Source of the DNA: Perca fluviatilis
Taxonomy: Eukaryota; Chordata; Actinopteri; Perciformes; Percidae
Reading direction: 5' to 3'
NCBI RefSeq assembly: GCF_010015445.1
Contig: NC_053115.1
Span: 18,727,005 to 18,791,004 of the forward strand
DNA: 64,000 bases
Below, piece by piece: positions 53,801 to 64,000 of this stretch (the stretch's first letter is position 1; each line of letters starts with the position of its first letter). The translations under genes and the position numbers were made by a program. Under the pieces are notes generated by a model. That model made no database searches. It was not told where the DNA came from and worked only from the letters and a program-made list of their open reading frames with translations.

Positions 53801-56800
53801 CTTTTAGAAGAAGCTAAAATGTGAGTCAGCTTTATGGCAATGAACTACACTAGCTACAGTATATATACTGCATTCAATTAGCTAATTACTCCACTTCATC
53901 ACATCACAGCAAGTACAGCTAATATGTTGTATACCTTGCAAGCCAGGTTGTTTAAAAACCTCAAAGACATAATATGATATATATGAATATAATCTTAATC
54001 ATTATATATAATGATTCTATACTATTACAGGTGTTATGTAACCTTGTCTAATTCTGCTTTAGTCTCACTTTCTTTGTAAACACATTGAGGTATACAACAA
54101 AAGCAGAAATGCACTATACACACAGAGAGAAGAGCTTCTCTTCTGAAGCCACTTAATCGCCTGTAATTAGCAGCCTGGGGGGAGTTTACATTGTATAATT
54201 AAAAATACTTTAAACACTTTTTGATATTTTATAGGCTGACATCAGTATATTTTAGATCCAACAACCAAAATGTTGTAAATGTAGTACCCCATAAGCCTTC
54301 ATTTTGGACTGATGAACTCAATATTTTAAAATCCTGTCTATGGCCCTGAATAGTCTTTATAATGTACATATGGCTTATGTAACTATTCCCCTATTACATT
54401 AAAAGTAGTGACTGACAGCTGTGAACATTTGAACATCCTTTAAAATAAGTAATTATTTCCCATTTCCTGATGTCTTAGTTATCATTTAGACAGTTCATTG
54501 TTTGTCTAATAAAAGCTACCCAGTATCTTGTATATGAAAGACAAACTGTAATACCAAAAGTAAAATAAAAAAAGATCCTTACAACCTACACTCCACTCCA
54601 CAGTAAGTAGTAGTAGCAGTAAGTACAAATATCCTTTTTTGGTTCAGTGAAGAAAGCTTTTATTTTACTTTATTGTATTTAAGATATGTGCCAGTTGAGG
54701 GCGTTTGAAACCTGATTGAACCTGATTTACTGTAGAGGCTCAATAGGCTTTAAGATGCTTATTTTGATATTATGTTTATGTTTTACCATCCATTTATCTC
54801 CACTATGCAGTCTCTATTTAACGATATTAACATATATTAATGATATATGGGAATTTAACATTTTATATAAATATTCATTATATAAACTTTAGGGACTTAA
54901 ACTACAAAAAAAAGTAATTTAGCGTAAAACCAGTTTTTAATTTAAACTTCTTGGGTCGTTAAATGTTTGACAGTGACTCAAATATTGCATCAGCCAAAAC
55001 TATACTACATATTGAACTATAAACTCAAATCCATAGTCATTCTGAACAGTAATTAAGTTACTGTACATTAAGCCAATGCAATGTGTATATCCCCTCTATT
55101 GATATGTGAAAGGTGATTAATGTCACTGCCCACTTCACTGCAAGCCAATGAATCACAATGCAACAGTGCAATATTGATAAGAGCCACAGAGAGAGAGAGT
55201 CAATAAGAGCAAAGCAGGAAAAGTATGTATTGGGAATCTGGCCTTCTCTCTCATTCATCAACTTGGTTGCTAATCAGCACAATTCTTCAATCAGCAATGA
55301 AAAAAGAGTATGCAGGACAGGAAGTCATAAATTATTTATGCAGTTGAGCTATTCTTTGGTGGAAAAGTGGACACATTTTGCTTTACTGCTGTGTACTTCA
55401 GTGTCAGCTTTTCAAATAAACACACACAGAGTTAACAGCTTGCTGTGTTGTCACATAAAGTCAGATCGGCCAAGAGAAACTGTCAGCAGAAGCAAAAGTA
55501 TTATTAGCTTTGACCTTTCATGGTCAATTCTTCAGGTACAACACAAATGTGTTCTGCCAGTTTTGGATGACTGCCAATACCCCATCTCCTAGAGTTTATT
55601 ATAATGTCATTGTGATTATTCTACAGCTATCTGTGAAAAGGGAATATGAAGGTAATATGTCAGGTTAATAGAGGCCACTCAGATACCAAAGATATTTAGT
55701 TGAATACATCAAATCCTCGATTTTGAGGCTGTAAGCTTTTGCTTGAAAAATTTCTGAAGCGATTGATCATGAAAATAGTTGTATAACTTGTCTGTCAATT
55801 TAACTTATTGATTAATTGTTTCATCTCTAATTATAGCTCCTCATAAAATGCAATAAACTGACCAGTCATTTATTTCTTCATCATAGCATAGTCTCTAACA
55901 GTAAGGGTGTTGCTGTTAAGAGAGTTTGTATTCAAGAAAGCTACAGTGACCTCAGGTCTAGTGGAAGAAGTGATAGCTTTGCCATAAGAACATTTAGGCA
56001 GCTTTGATCAAGTCTGTCTTTGTACCTTTTCTCAAAAGCCCAGCAGCTCTTCACCAGAAACCCTATCAGCCCACACCTGAGTATGTTACACAATATTCAC
56101 ACAATGTTCTTGCCTTTGCTTTCCCTGCTGGTGAATTAATTGTAGCTCATCACTCTGCAGCATGTATGCACACTCATTTTCCATGTTTACCTTTTAATTA
56201 AAGGCTAATTTTTTTTATAGGAGTTTTTCATTTTCTGCATACATCATAATGTAAAAGTGAAAACTGTGTGCTGTATTTATCCTGACCCTCTCACTCAGAA
56301 ATGGACAAGAAAGCAAGGACAAGCATATTGACTTCAGCCTCTGTCTCCTTAGGCCGGACTGATTTGCATACTGTTGTTAATATTAACATTTCTCTTCTCA
56401 GGATGTTCCTTGAATACTGTGGTCTATTAAAACATAGCATTGATTGTTTACTCTTTCTCTTTAATCTCACATCTACAGTAAGTAGTTAGATGAATAAACC
56501 CGAAACCTTATGAAGCACAAGTATTAATCTCTGATGTCGATGTTCTGTTAAGTGCATCTTTTATGTTTGAACATTAAGTGGTTTATCATCCAGAGATTCA
56601 CTCTTCCGCAACTATTGTGAATTGGATAAAGTAGGTCTTTTGATGCAGCGGTCATTTCATTGTCAGTGTGTGTCTATACTTTGTGTTTGTAAGCATCTTT
56701 GTAAATCTTTCTTATTAGACCAAACTCAAGCCCTTTGGCTTTGGCAGTCATATGATACATAATCCTCATTTTCAGAACTTACTGCAGATGGTGTTGAGAT

Positions 56801-59800
56801 TGCTTCAAAGGCACATAATATGTGGTACTTTTCAATCTCACTCCTACACCAAAGTCTGTCACTTACCATGTGTGGCTGAATGCATGCAGACAAACACTTT
56901 ACCAGCAGTTTCTTGTGCTTGTTTGATATACACAACAACAACAACAAACGTAAGAGTTATACCCACCAATTAACATTAGCCCTTCATTCATGACATGGAT
57001 ACCGTAATCATACAGAGAGAAAATAGTTGCATACCTTTATCTTTTGCTCATTTCTCCTTTTCTTCTTTTCTTTTTTCCTAAATTGGACACCTGATGGCTT
57101 TGACCTTGTCCATCTTTGTGTTTATTTGGCACTCGATAATCAACAGATTTCCCATCCCCCCAACGCTGTCACTCTCGACCAGAAGTCAAGACTAAACCAA
57201 TTCACCTTGGTGACCACATAATCGTTTTGCATTACCTATTTTTATTAGCCATTTCACACAATTCAGAAAAACAAAAATGTGCAGGAAATATAGGCCTGTA
57301 TTTATAATATGAATGAAATGTGCGTTATTTGGAAGAAAGTTGAGGTGTGACTGACTTTACCCCACTTATTCCATTAGAGTATTGCTCTATACAGTGGATC
57401 CCCCATTCCCCCCCTTGTCCATTCCATTTGGGAGATAGATAGATTATAGAAAATAGCTGCCTGCATTACTGCTGCCAGTGCCCCTAAACGGTGGTCAATC
57501 TTACAATCCTTTTTACCATCGTGCATGAATAAAACCCCAAGGTACCTGAATTATGCCACTTGTATACTGCCTCTCCCTAACCTGAACTCCGCCCATGCCA
57601 AAAACCACTACTGACATGGAGTAAACATTACTCATGCGCAACACAACACCTGGCCTAAAATTTTAATAAAAGATAGATGGTTGAGTGATAAAAGAAAATA
57701 TAATTAAAAATATTCAAAAGCAGAAGAGAATTTCCATACATTTAGTCAGTTGGTTACTATTGGCAAAGGTTTGACTGGCATAACCTGAACAAGACTACAA
57801 GTCTACAGCCATGCTAGCAGCTCTAAAAGCTGCTAAATGCTAACATGTTCACAGTCACAACACTAACTGCTGATGTTTAGCAAGTTTAAAGGTCCCGTGG
57901 CATGAAAATGTCACTTTATGATTGGATTTTTAACATTAATATGAGTTCCCCTAGCCTGCCTATGGTCCCCCAGTGGCTAGAAATGGTGATAGGTGTATCC
58001 TTTCACCAAAAGCTCCGCCTTTGAGAAAATGAAAAAGCTCAGATGGGCCGATCTGGAATCTTCCCTTTATGTCGTCATAAGGGGAAAGTTTACCTCCCCT
58101 TTCTCTGCTTTATCCGTCGCCCACAGCTGCCCAGAGAATTTGACTAAACCCATAAATAGAGCTCCAACCGTGGCCGAAAGCTGGTCAAGGCCATACCCCA
58201 ACCCTCCACCTTGCCCCCCTCTCTCCTCCTCAATAGCATTTAAAGCTACAGGCACAGAAATGGCCTGTCCTAAGGAAAGCTCATTGTGGGACTGGCTCGT
58301 AGTGGCTGTAATTCTGCACCAAGGCTGAATTTCGGGAAAGAGACTATTAGGGGACCACTAAGGCCTATATAAAAGCATCCAAAAAGCAGCATGTCATAGG
58401 ACCTTTAAAATCATGTTCACCATCTTAGTTTAGCAAGTGTTAGCATGCTATCATTTGCTAATTAGCATTAAACACAAAGTAAAGCTGAGGCTGATGTTAA
58501 TGTCCTTAGTTTTGTATGTCTTTGGTTATGAACAAAAGTATTAGAGAAATATCAAAACTTAACCTTAGGTCGGCACTATAGATAATAAAGGGAGGGGATC
58601 ACCAAAGTTATTACAATTCATCCTGAGGGGGACATGGATGTCTGTACAAAATGTAATAGCAATCTGTACAATAGTTGTGGAGATATTTCTCTCAAAACCT
58701 CAAATGTGGACCTCATGTTGGCAATAGAGGAAATATCAGAGGAATACCAAATCCAGTAGGATTCATCCTCTGGAGACCATGAGTGTTGTGCCAATCCATT
58801 TATGAGATGATTAGATATTTCACTGGATACGTGGAATCTTTGAGCTGCTCTTTAAAAAAATTTATGTTAATCCAATCAATCAATTGCCATCCCTGGAGCC
58901 ACAGATAGCATGGGTAGAAAGAAATGTGATGTTGTACCTCTTGACTCTAGGCTTTTCTATTTCATTGTGGCTGTTATAAATAATTTCTTCCTCATACACT
59001 CGAAGCATTACGTTAGGGACGTTTATTTTTTGACATCTGAATCTGACAAGCCTCCTCACCTCTCCTGTTTGTGATATTCATGGCCAGGATATCAAAGTGC
59101 AGCTGAGGCCTGGAGGTTTCCCAGTTGGGTGGTATTAGGGTGGCATCTCTTCCATTTGCATTATGTTGTCCTTTTGGCTTCATTGGACCGTGACCTACAA
59201 TGTCCACTGGAACAGTTTGCAGCTGAGTGTGATGCATTCATGTTGGTGGATTGCTGAGTTCAGGTTAGGAAGAGGCAGTATACAAGGGGCATAATTCAGG
59301 TACCTTGGGGTTTTATTCATGCACGATGGTAAAAAGGATCGTAAGATTGACCACCATTTAGGGGCACTGGCAGCAGTAATGCAGGCATCGTATCAGACTA
59401 CTAAGTAGTAAAGACAGAGCTGAGCTATAAAGCAAAGCTCTCAATTTGTGGATACCATCAGCTCAGATGAGGTTCCTGGTTTCAGTCCACGTGAAGCTCA
59501 GAGATTTGGGATGACTTGTTATTTAACTTCTGCTCCTTTGCATTGACAGGAGCCAGTTGATGTGGTTTCGACACTTACATGTAGCAGGAATGCCTCCTGG
59601 CCTCCTACCTTTAGAGGTGCTCAGAGCATGATTGTCAAGGGGATGCAAAGGTAGACTTAGGAAACACTACAAGGATTACATGTCCCAACTGGCCCGGGAG
59701 TGCTTTGTGTTCCCACAGGAGGGGCTTTAGGAAGCTCCTGGGGAAAGGATGTTTGGGCTGCTCTGCTCGTCTAGAATAAGTTATTCAAAAGTGGTTGGAT

Positions 59801-62800
59801 ATTATTGTTGTTTAAACCAATGTCTGCTTGTTTTGACACATTCCCTAACCTGGTTTTAATGCTTATGTGTCCTCTGTTTGCCCTTGCTTCCACAGATAAC
59901 CAAGCAGCAACTTCAGCAGACTAAGGATCGTTTCCAGGCCTTCCTCAATGGAGACACACAGATTGTGGCTGATGAGGCATTCATCAATGCTGTGCAGAGC
60001 TACAATGAGGTAACAACACAGCATAACCATATAGCAGCACTATCACAGTCAGACCCAGTTAGGTATCCAAGCACGCACAGGGACTTGATGCTTTCAAATG
60101 AATCACTAGATGTGAAATATATCGTTCATATGCGTGTACATATTTCAGTAATCTTCAAATGCAGCTGAATATTTATTATCTGTAAATTTTAGACATTTGT
60201 GATGTACAGTATTTGTTTTTGTATGTGCACTCTGGATCACTTTTGCAGCGCATTTAAAACGAGAAATGATCATCTTTCAGTCCAAAACGTAAAAAAAAAA
60301 AAGCACTTCACAGCCCTCTTGCTATTCCATATCAAAATGCTCGTATTCAGACGGCTGAGTTGTAAAATGGTGGCTAAAGCTTTTCACTGCACAGATTATG
60401 AGTCAGAGAGCATGTGGCTGACACAGCCATCTTTCCAAACCTCACTATTCAATCTGCAGATGAAAAAGTCATTATTACCATGCATACAGTACAAAAGGCA
60501 TTGCAGCTAGTGGGATACGTTAGCCTCAAGGCCAAATCCATGATGGAAAAAGAAGCTCAGTCAGTATTAAAAACCGAAGTATAACGTTGGAACCATTAGG
60601 AAACACATATAGGCTGCCATGGAAGTTTATTACAGGATTAACCACAAATTTGGATATTTTTGATATATTTACTGTTAATGTGAAAAATACATTTAATAAT
60701 ACATTTAAAAATGAACCTGAAAATGAGTCTACGCTTCTTTTGAATGCACTTTGTCATGTTTTTTAACCTGTTTGTGGCTGTCAAGACAATTATGTCTTGA
60801 TGTATTGTTGTAACAATATTTATTACTGTAACACTACAACATCCTGGAAAATGTTCTGAGTTATAAACTAACAGGAAACCCTTATAATGATTATGGCTCC
60901 CTCCCTGTTTTACTATGGTAAGAGACTGATGATTGTGGAATGATTGAAACCTTTTTTTACTTTTGCACTATGTAAACATAATGTGAAAGTACAGTAAAAA
61001 AAAGAAAAAAAAATTATTTAGCACCTTGTCTGCAGCGTGTAGATAGTTTCTTCACTTTGTCTAAAAAAAAAAAGTAGTACATTTATTTAAAAATTGCAAA
61101 TATACTCATCTGCTTAAAGTGGAATCTTTATTGAAAGCGCGAGGGTCACCATTATTAGCAAAATTTTGCATGGTCACAGCTAACATCCTATAATTTCAGC
61201 CTAAAAAAACATTTGTTATCCACTGTTACATACACCAAATGACAAGGGTAATGTTTCAGTAATGGCTGCTTTTAGCCATACTGGATGCTAAGAACAAAAT
61301 GTGACTGTCAGAGTGAAAAAGCAGTCAGCTCTGATGGTTACTTCGCTTGATGCTGTGACAATATAGCCCCGCCTGTCTCTGTCCCTGTTAGGCTGTGATT
61401 AGCAGGAGACAGCATGCAGCTTTAGCCGCGTTGAGTCACAGCTTTACATACATGCCTCTGATTTTTCAATTCAAAATGAACAAGAACGGTTTTCTTTTGC
61501 TCATGAAGACAGACATTTGGTGTTTGAGACAGAATGTGACAGAAAAGTTCTTCACAACTCTTATGCGATGTACTCTACATGGCATTAGAGAAGTGAAAAT
61601 GTGTAGTCTGTTTAGAAGTCTTGAGCTATCAAACTTATACTAATCATTTGAAATAAAAGGGCTTCTTTTTTAAGGATCTCTATCTCTTACATAACTGCAA
61701 TTAGTGACATTGGTCTCTCACAATGTAGGTGTTCCTAAAGAGTGACCGTGTGGCTAAGATGGTCCAGAGCGGCGGCTTCTCAGCCAATGATTTCAGGGAA
61801 GTGTTCAAGAGGCACATCGAGAAGCGTGTACGCAGCCTTCCAGAGATTGACGGTCTGAGCAAGGAGACGGTGCTCAGCTCCTGGATGGCCAAGTTTGACA
61901 CCATCTACCGCGGCGACGAGGATCCACGCAAAGCGCAGCAACGCATGACTGCCAGCGCAGCCTCTGAGCTGATCCTCAGCAAGGACCAGCTGTACGAGAT
62001 GTTCCAGAATATCCTCGGCATCAAAAAGTTTGAGCACCAGCTGCTTTATCAAGCCTGTCAGGTAAGATCTTAAGCACACATGTGATATGTCTCAGAAGGT
62101 TTTCACACTTGGCTCAAATATTTGAGTGGCACAGAATTGTTTCAGTTTCTTTTAAATGTGTGGGTTATTATAATTATGTTCACACATAAGATTGGTCAAA
62201 CAGATCAATTACAGTATACATCATGAATGCCTAATGTTCTAAATATTGTGAATATTAAATGCTTTCCTATGATTATTTTGATAACATTGATTTTTTTCAC
62301 TCTAAACTTCTGAAAACCACAAAATCGTCTTTGTGATCAAAATAGTGACAGTAATGATCTACTTCTCTTTACAGGTAGTAAAGTGGCTGAAGCAATTAAT
62401 CAATGAATCACTAAGTTGTTCAACAGATAATTAATCTGCAACAATTTTGAAAATCAATTATTCATTTATGTTGTTTGAAAAAAAATTGTTTGGCCAAAAA
62501 TGTGAAAAAAATATTTGTTGGTTCCAACTTCTTTTCTAATGTGAGTATTGAACTGTTGGTTAGACAAAAAACAAAACATTTTAGGGTGTCACTGTGGGCT
62601 TCTAGAACTTGTGATGGGCAACCCTGGTGTCAGGCTAAAGTTACCCCAGACCAACTTTTGAGTTGGATGTGAAATCTCTTTTCCAACCACTTTCAGATTT
62701 GACAAAAATTTACCAAATGTACCAGATTCTTGTGAAAAATTGGCAATGGTCTAAAAAGAAATCCTCGGCCCAAGTGTGACAACACAATATTCTGGTCTGA

Positions 62801-63563
62801 CTAAAAACAATAATGTGACATTAGGATAATGGACATTATTAAATAATCCATGAAATGTGATGTTTAATCAGACAAGTGCTCGAAAATAATCACCCTTTTA
62901 TCATTTAGTTTATTGAGTAGATTAATGATAGTGATGACTATTTAATTACTCTAGGTGTATGTTTATTTATAAGTATTTGCCATCTAGACAGCATGTCATT
63001 ATTGTGGCATCAAATGGACATATTTCAAAATTAAATATGTTTCCTCAAGATATATCTCCTGATACCAGGCCAGCAATACTTTAGTGTAGGGGAGCTAGGT
63101 TGAGATTGCAGGTGGATAATAGTGGACACTGGGGGCGCATGTCAGACATAATTCTTCTTTACTGCTTTACTACTCTCAATGGGATTTCTGATAGCAGCAC
63201 TAATGTATTCTTTCTTCAGGAGCTTGATTAAAAGTCTCATCACGTCAGGATTTAGAGGAGGGTTTCTATACATTTACATCTGCTCATCATTTAATGCATT
63301 AAAAAAACGTACCTCTTCATTTCATTTAGATCTAATGGACTTACCTCTTGGAAGCCAGTGAGTTTTAAAATGCTGAATTTCTTTGAACCAGGTGTCATCC
63401 CAGTTTTAACAGTTGCTGATGCACAGTATAAATCTGTGCAGATGGCATGAGTTTTTTTTAAAAAAAAAAAATTTTTTAAAATTTTTAAAAAAAATTTTTT
63501 GGAAAAAAAAAAAAAAGGGTTTTTTTTTCAAAAATTTTTTTTTTTTTTTTTTTTTTTTTATTG

Positions 63564-63597
<34 letters not shown>

Positions 63598-63721
63598 AAC
63601 TCCTTTTTTTCCTAAAACTTTTTAAAAGATGATCTTTTTTTTTTTTTTTTTGTTTGGGGGAAAAAGTTTTTTATTTAAAAAATAAAAAAAAAAAAAAAAA
63701 AAAAAAAAAACAAAAAAAAAA

Positions 63722-63793
<72 letters not shown>

Positions 63794-63837
63794 GAAAAAA
63801 AAAACGTAAAAAAAAAAAAAATATTTTTATTTTTTTA

Positions 63838-63884
<47 letters not shown>

Positions 63885-64000
63885 TTTTTTGTTGAGGGGG
63901 AGGGGAGGGTTAATTTTCAATTGATCACTTATATACATGTAAACAGATCCTCCAGCTGCTTTTCCTGCTTTTCTTGGAGTCCTCTCACTCTCTCTCTCTC
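44817..64000 (+). CDS. cadps: CAPS1 / calcium-dependent secretion activator, 5' part only
   Basis: CADPS primes dense-core vesicles for calcium-triggered exocytosis, acting at the plasma membrane with SNAREs and phosphoinositides. Three coding exons are visible: 44817-45149, 59896-60009 and 61729-62061, each a whole number of codons (111, 38, 111), with GT/AG borders. The start [19 protein letters not shown] matches the vertebrate family's acidic N terminus. After a Ser/Pro-rich linker come [20 protein letters not shown], the [12 protein letters not shown] segment, and [19 protein letters not shown] plus [16 protein letters not shown]. The linker is shorter than the Gly-rich mammalian one. 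The visible 260 residues are the N-terminal region before the C2, PH and MUN domains, which must lie beyond 64000; the next expected exon was not found in 62062-64000. Frames are intact. Which teleost paralogue (a or b) this is cannot be decided. Divergent from synpr. Confidence 0.95.
47770..48270 (+). repeat. Dispersed repeat, copy inverted relative to 58440-58850
   Basis: Blocks such as CAGTGAAATATCT and AATGGATTGGCACAA recur reverse-complemented at 58770-58830, and TTCATGTTCCCATCAGGATGA recurs in altered form near 58620. Two diverged copies of one family in opposite orientation. Confidence 0.65.
48395..48615. repeat. Dispersed repeat, copy 2
   Basis: Same family and orientation as 6235-6450, including ATTGCCAGACCTAGCTCCA and CCTCAGGAAGGAACTTGT. 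It starts directly after the 47770-48270 repeat. Confidence 0.75.
57459..57590 (-). repeat. LINE-derived fragment, inverted relative to 59256-59387
   Basis: About 130 bases that reverse-complement match 59256-59387 closely, including TTTTATTCATGCACGATGG. The corresponding reading frame in the downstream copy leads into a LINE ORF2 tail, so this is probably a piece of the same LINE family in opposite orientation. Confidence 0.7.
57890..58404. mobile_element. TTAA-flanked MITE in cadps intron 1
   Basis: A 515-base element with ends AGGTCCCGTGGCATG and, reverse-complemented, AGGTCCTATGACATG, flanked by TTAA at 57886-57889 and 58405-58408. No coding capacity. It split an older repeat, whose two halves continue on either side (TTTAGCAAG on the left, TTTAGCAAGTGTTAGCATGC on the right). 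Confidence 0.85.
58440..58850 (-). repeat. Dispersed repeat, copy inverted relative to 47770-48270
   Basis: See the 47770-48270 copy. Matching blocks include CACCAAAGT, ATTCATCCT and GATATTTCACTGG. Confidence 0.65.
59256..59785 (+). mobile_element. Decayed LINE ORF2 C-terminus
   Basis: Broken frames resemble the tail of a fish LINE reverse-transcriptase polyprotein: GALAAVMQA near 59360, [12 protein letters not shown] near 59410 (with frame changes), then [13 protein letters not shown] and [10 protein letters not shown] near 59590-59700. Stops interrupt it and the 5' part is missing. It ends about 110 bases before the cadps exon 2 splice acceptor. Family assignment is from remembered motifs. 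Confidence 0.65.
62062..64000 (+). other. cadps intron 3, 5' part
   Basis: It begins with the donor GTAAGA. No further exon is visible before the window ends. A CT microsatellite starts at about 63985 and the homopolymer block at 63440-63890 lies inside. Confidence 0.75.
63440..63890. repeat. Homopolymer A/T block, likely low-quality sequence
   Basis: Some 450 bases made almost only of alternating long A and T runs, with a few GGG insertions. Phe- and Lys-only frames across it are artefacts. It may mark a poly(A) tract that sequencing or polishing failed to resolve. Confidence 0.8.

Larger units (their letters stand above)
45150..59895 (+). other. cadps intron 1 (14.7 kb)
   Basis: It opens with GTAAGG and closes with CCACAG. 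No other gene was found inside on either strand. It contains dispersed repeats near 47.8-48.6 kb, then LINE fragments and a TTAA-flanked MITE at 57.4-59.8 kb. The rest is AT-rich sequence without recognisable features; long first introns often hold enhancers, but I cannot point to one. Confidence 0.8.

Noticed and set aside
58993..59237. 74-residue minus-strand frame near 59.1 kb
   Set aside because: It lies beside LINE debris, with no domain or splice evidence.
63413..63938. Lys-rich and Phe-rich frames at the window end
   Set aside because: Pure homopolymer translation in a suspect low-complexity block.

Overview
This is eukaryotic, teleost-fish nuclear DNA. Evidence: genes split by GT/AG introns, abundant CA/TG and GATA microsatellites, fish-type hAT, Tc1 and TTAA elements, and three vertebrate genes found from their spliced coding exons. 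No bacterial operons, CRISPR arrays or phage genes are visible.

Layout. (1) 1-5.1 kb: intergenic DNA with dispersed repeats and a compact cone-opsin promoter. (2) 5.1-10.8 kb, + strand: a complete five-exon RH2 (green/blue-green) cone opsin. Its exons have the standard rhodopsin lengths and phases and its reading frame is intact; Gln replaces Glu at bovine position 122. Introns 2 and 4 are swollen by transposons. (3) 10.8-29.3 kb: a transposon-rich stretch. It holds hAT elements with BED-finger remnants, an unrecognised degenerate minus-strand multi-exon gene (14.4-16.8 kb), a GATA/GACA array, and a 2.5-kb TTAA-flanked fold-back element carrying a later hAT insertion. (4) 29.5-35.0 kb, - strand: complete five-coding-exon synaptoporin (synpr), with a DD38E Tc1-like transposon in its second coding intron. 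(5) 35-44.2 kb: gene-poor DNA between two divergent genes. (6) 44.8 kb to the end, + strand: the first three coding exons of cadps (CAPS1), cut off by the window edge; a 14.7-kb intron 1 separates exons 1 and 2.

rh2 and synpr are convergent; synpr and cadps are divergent (head to head). synpr and cadps are also neighbours on human 3p14, and RH2 beside synpr is, as I recall, the usual teleost arrangement, so this looks like a normal syntenic block. rh2 acts in cone outer segments. synpr (synaptic-vesicle membrane) and cadps (dense-core vesicle priming) both act in regulated exocytosis, but nothing here shows co-regulation.

I found no convincing new biological system. The most rewarding items are the fold-back element with its internal 'empty site' control, the 1.1-kb TTA-flanked element in the opsin, the Q122 opsin, and the unidentified minus-strand gene remnant. 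Exon borders were placed by eye from splice sites, phase and remembered family sequence; no database search was run.
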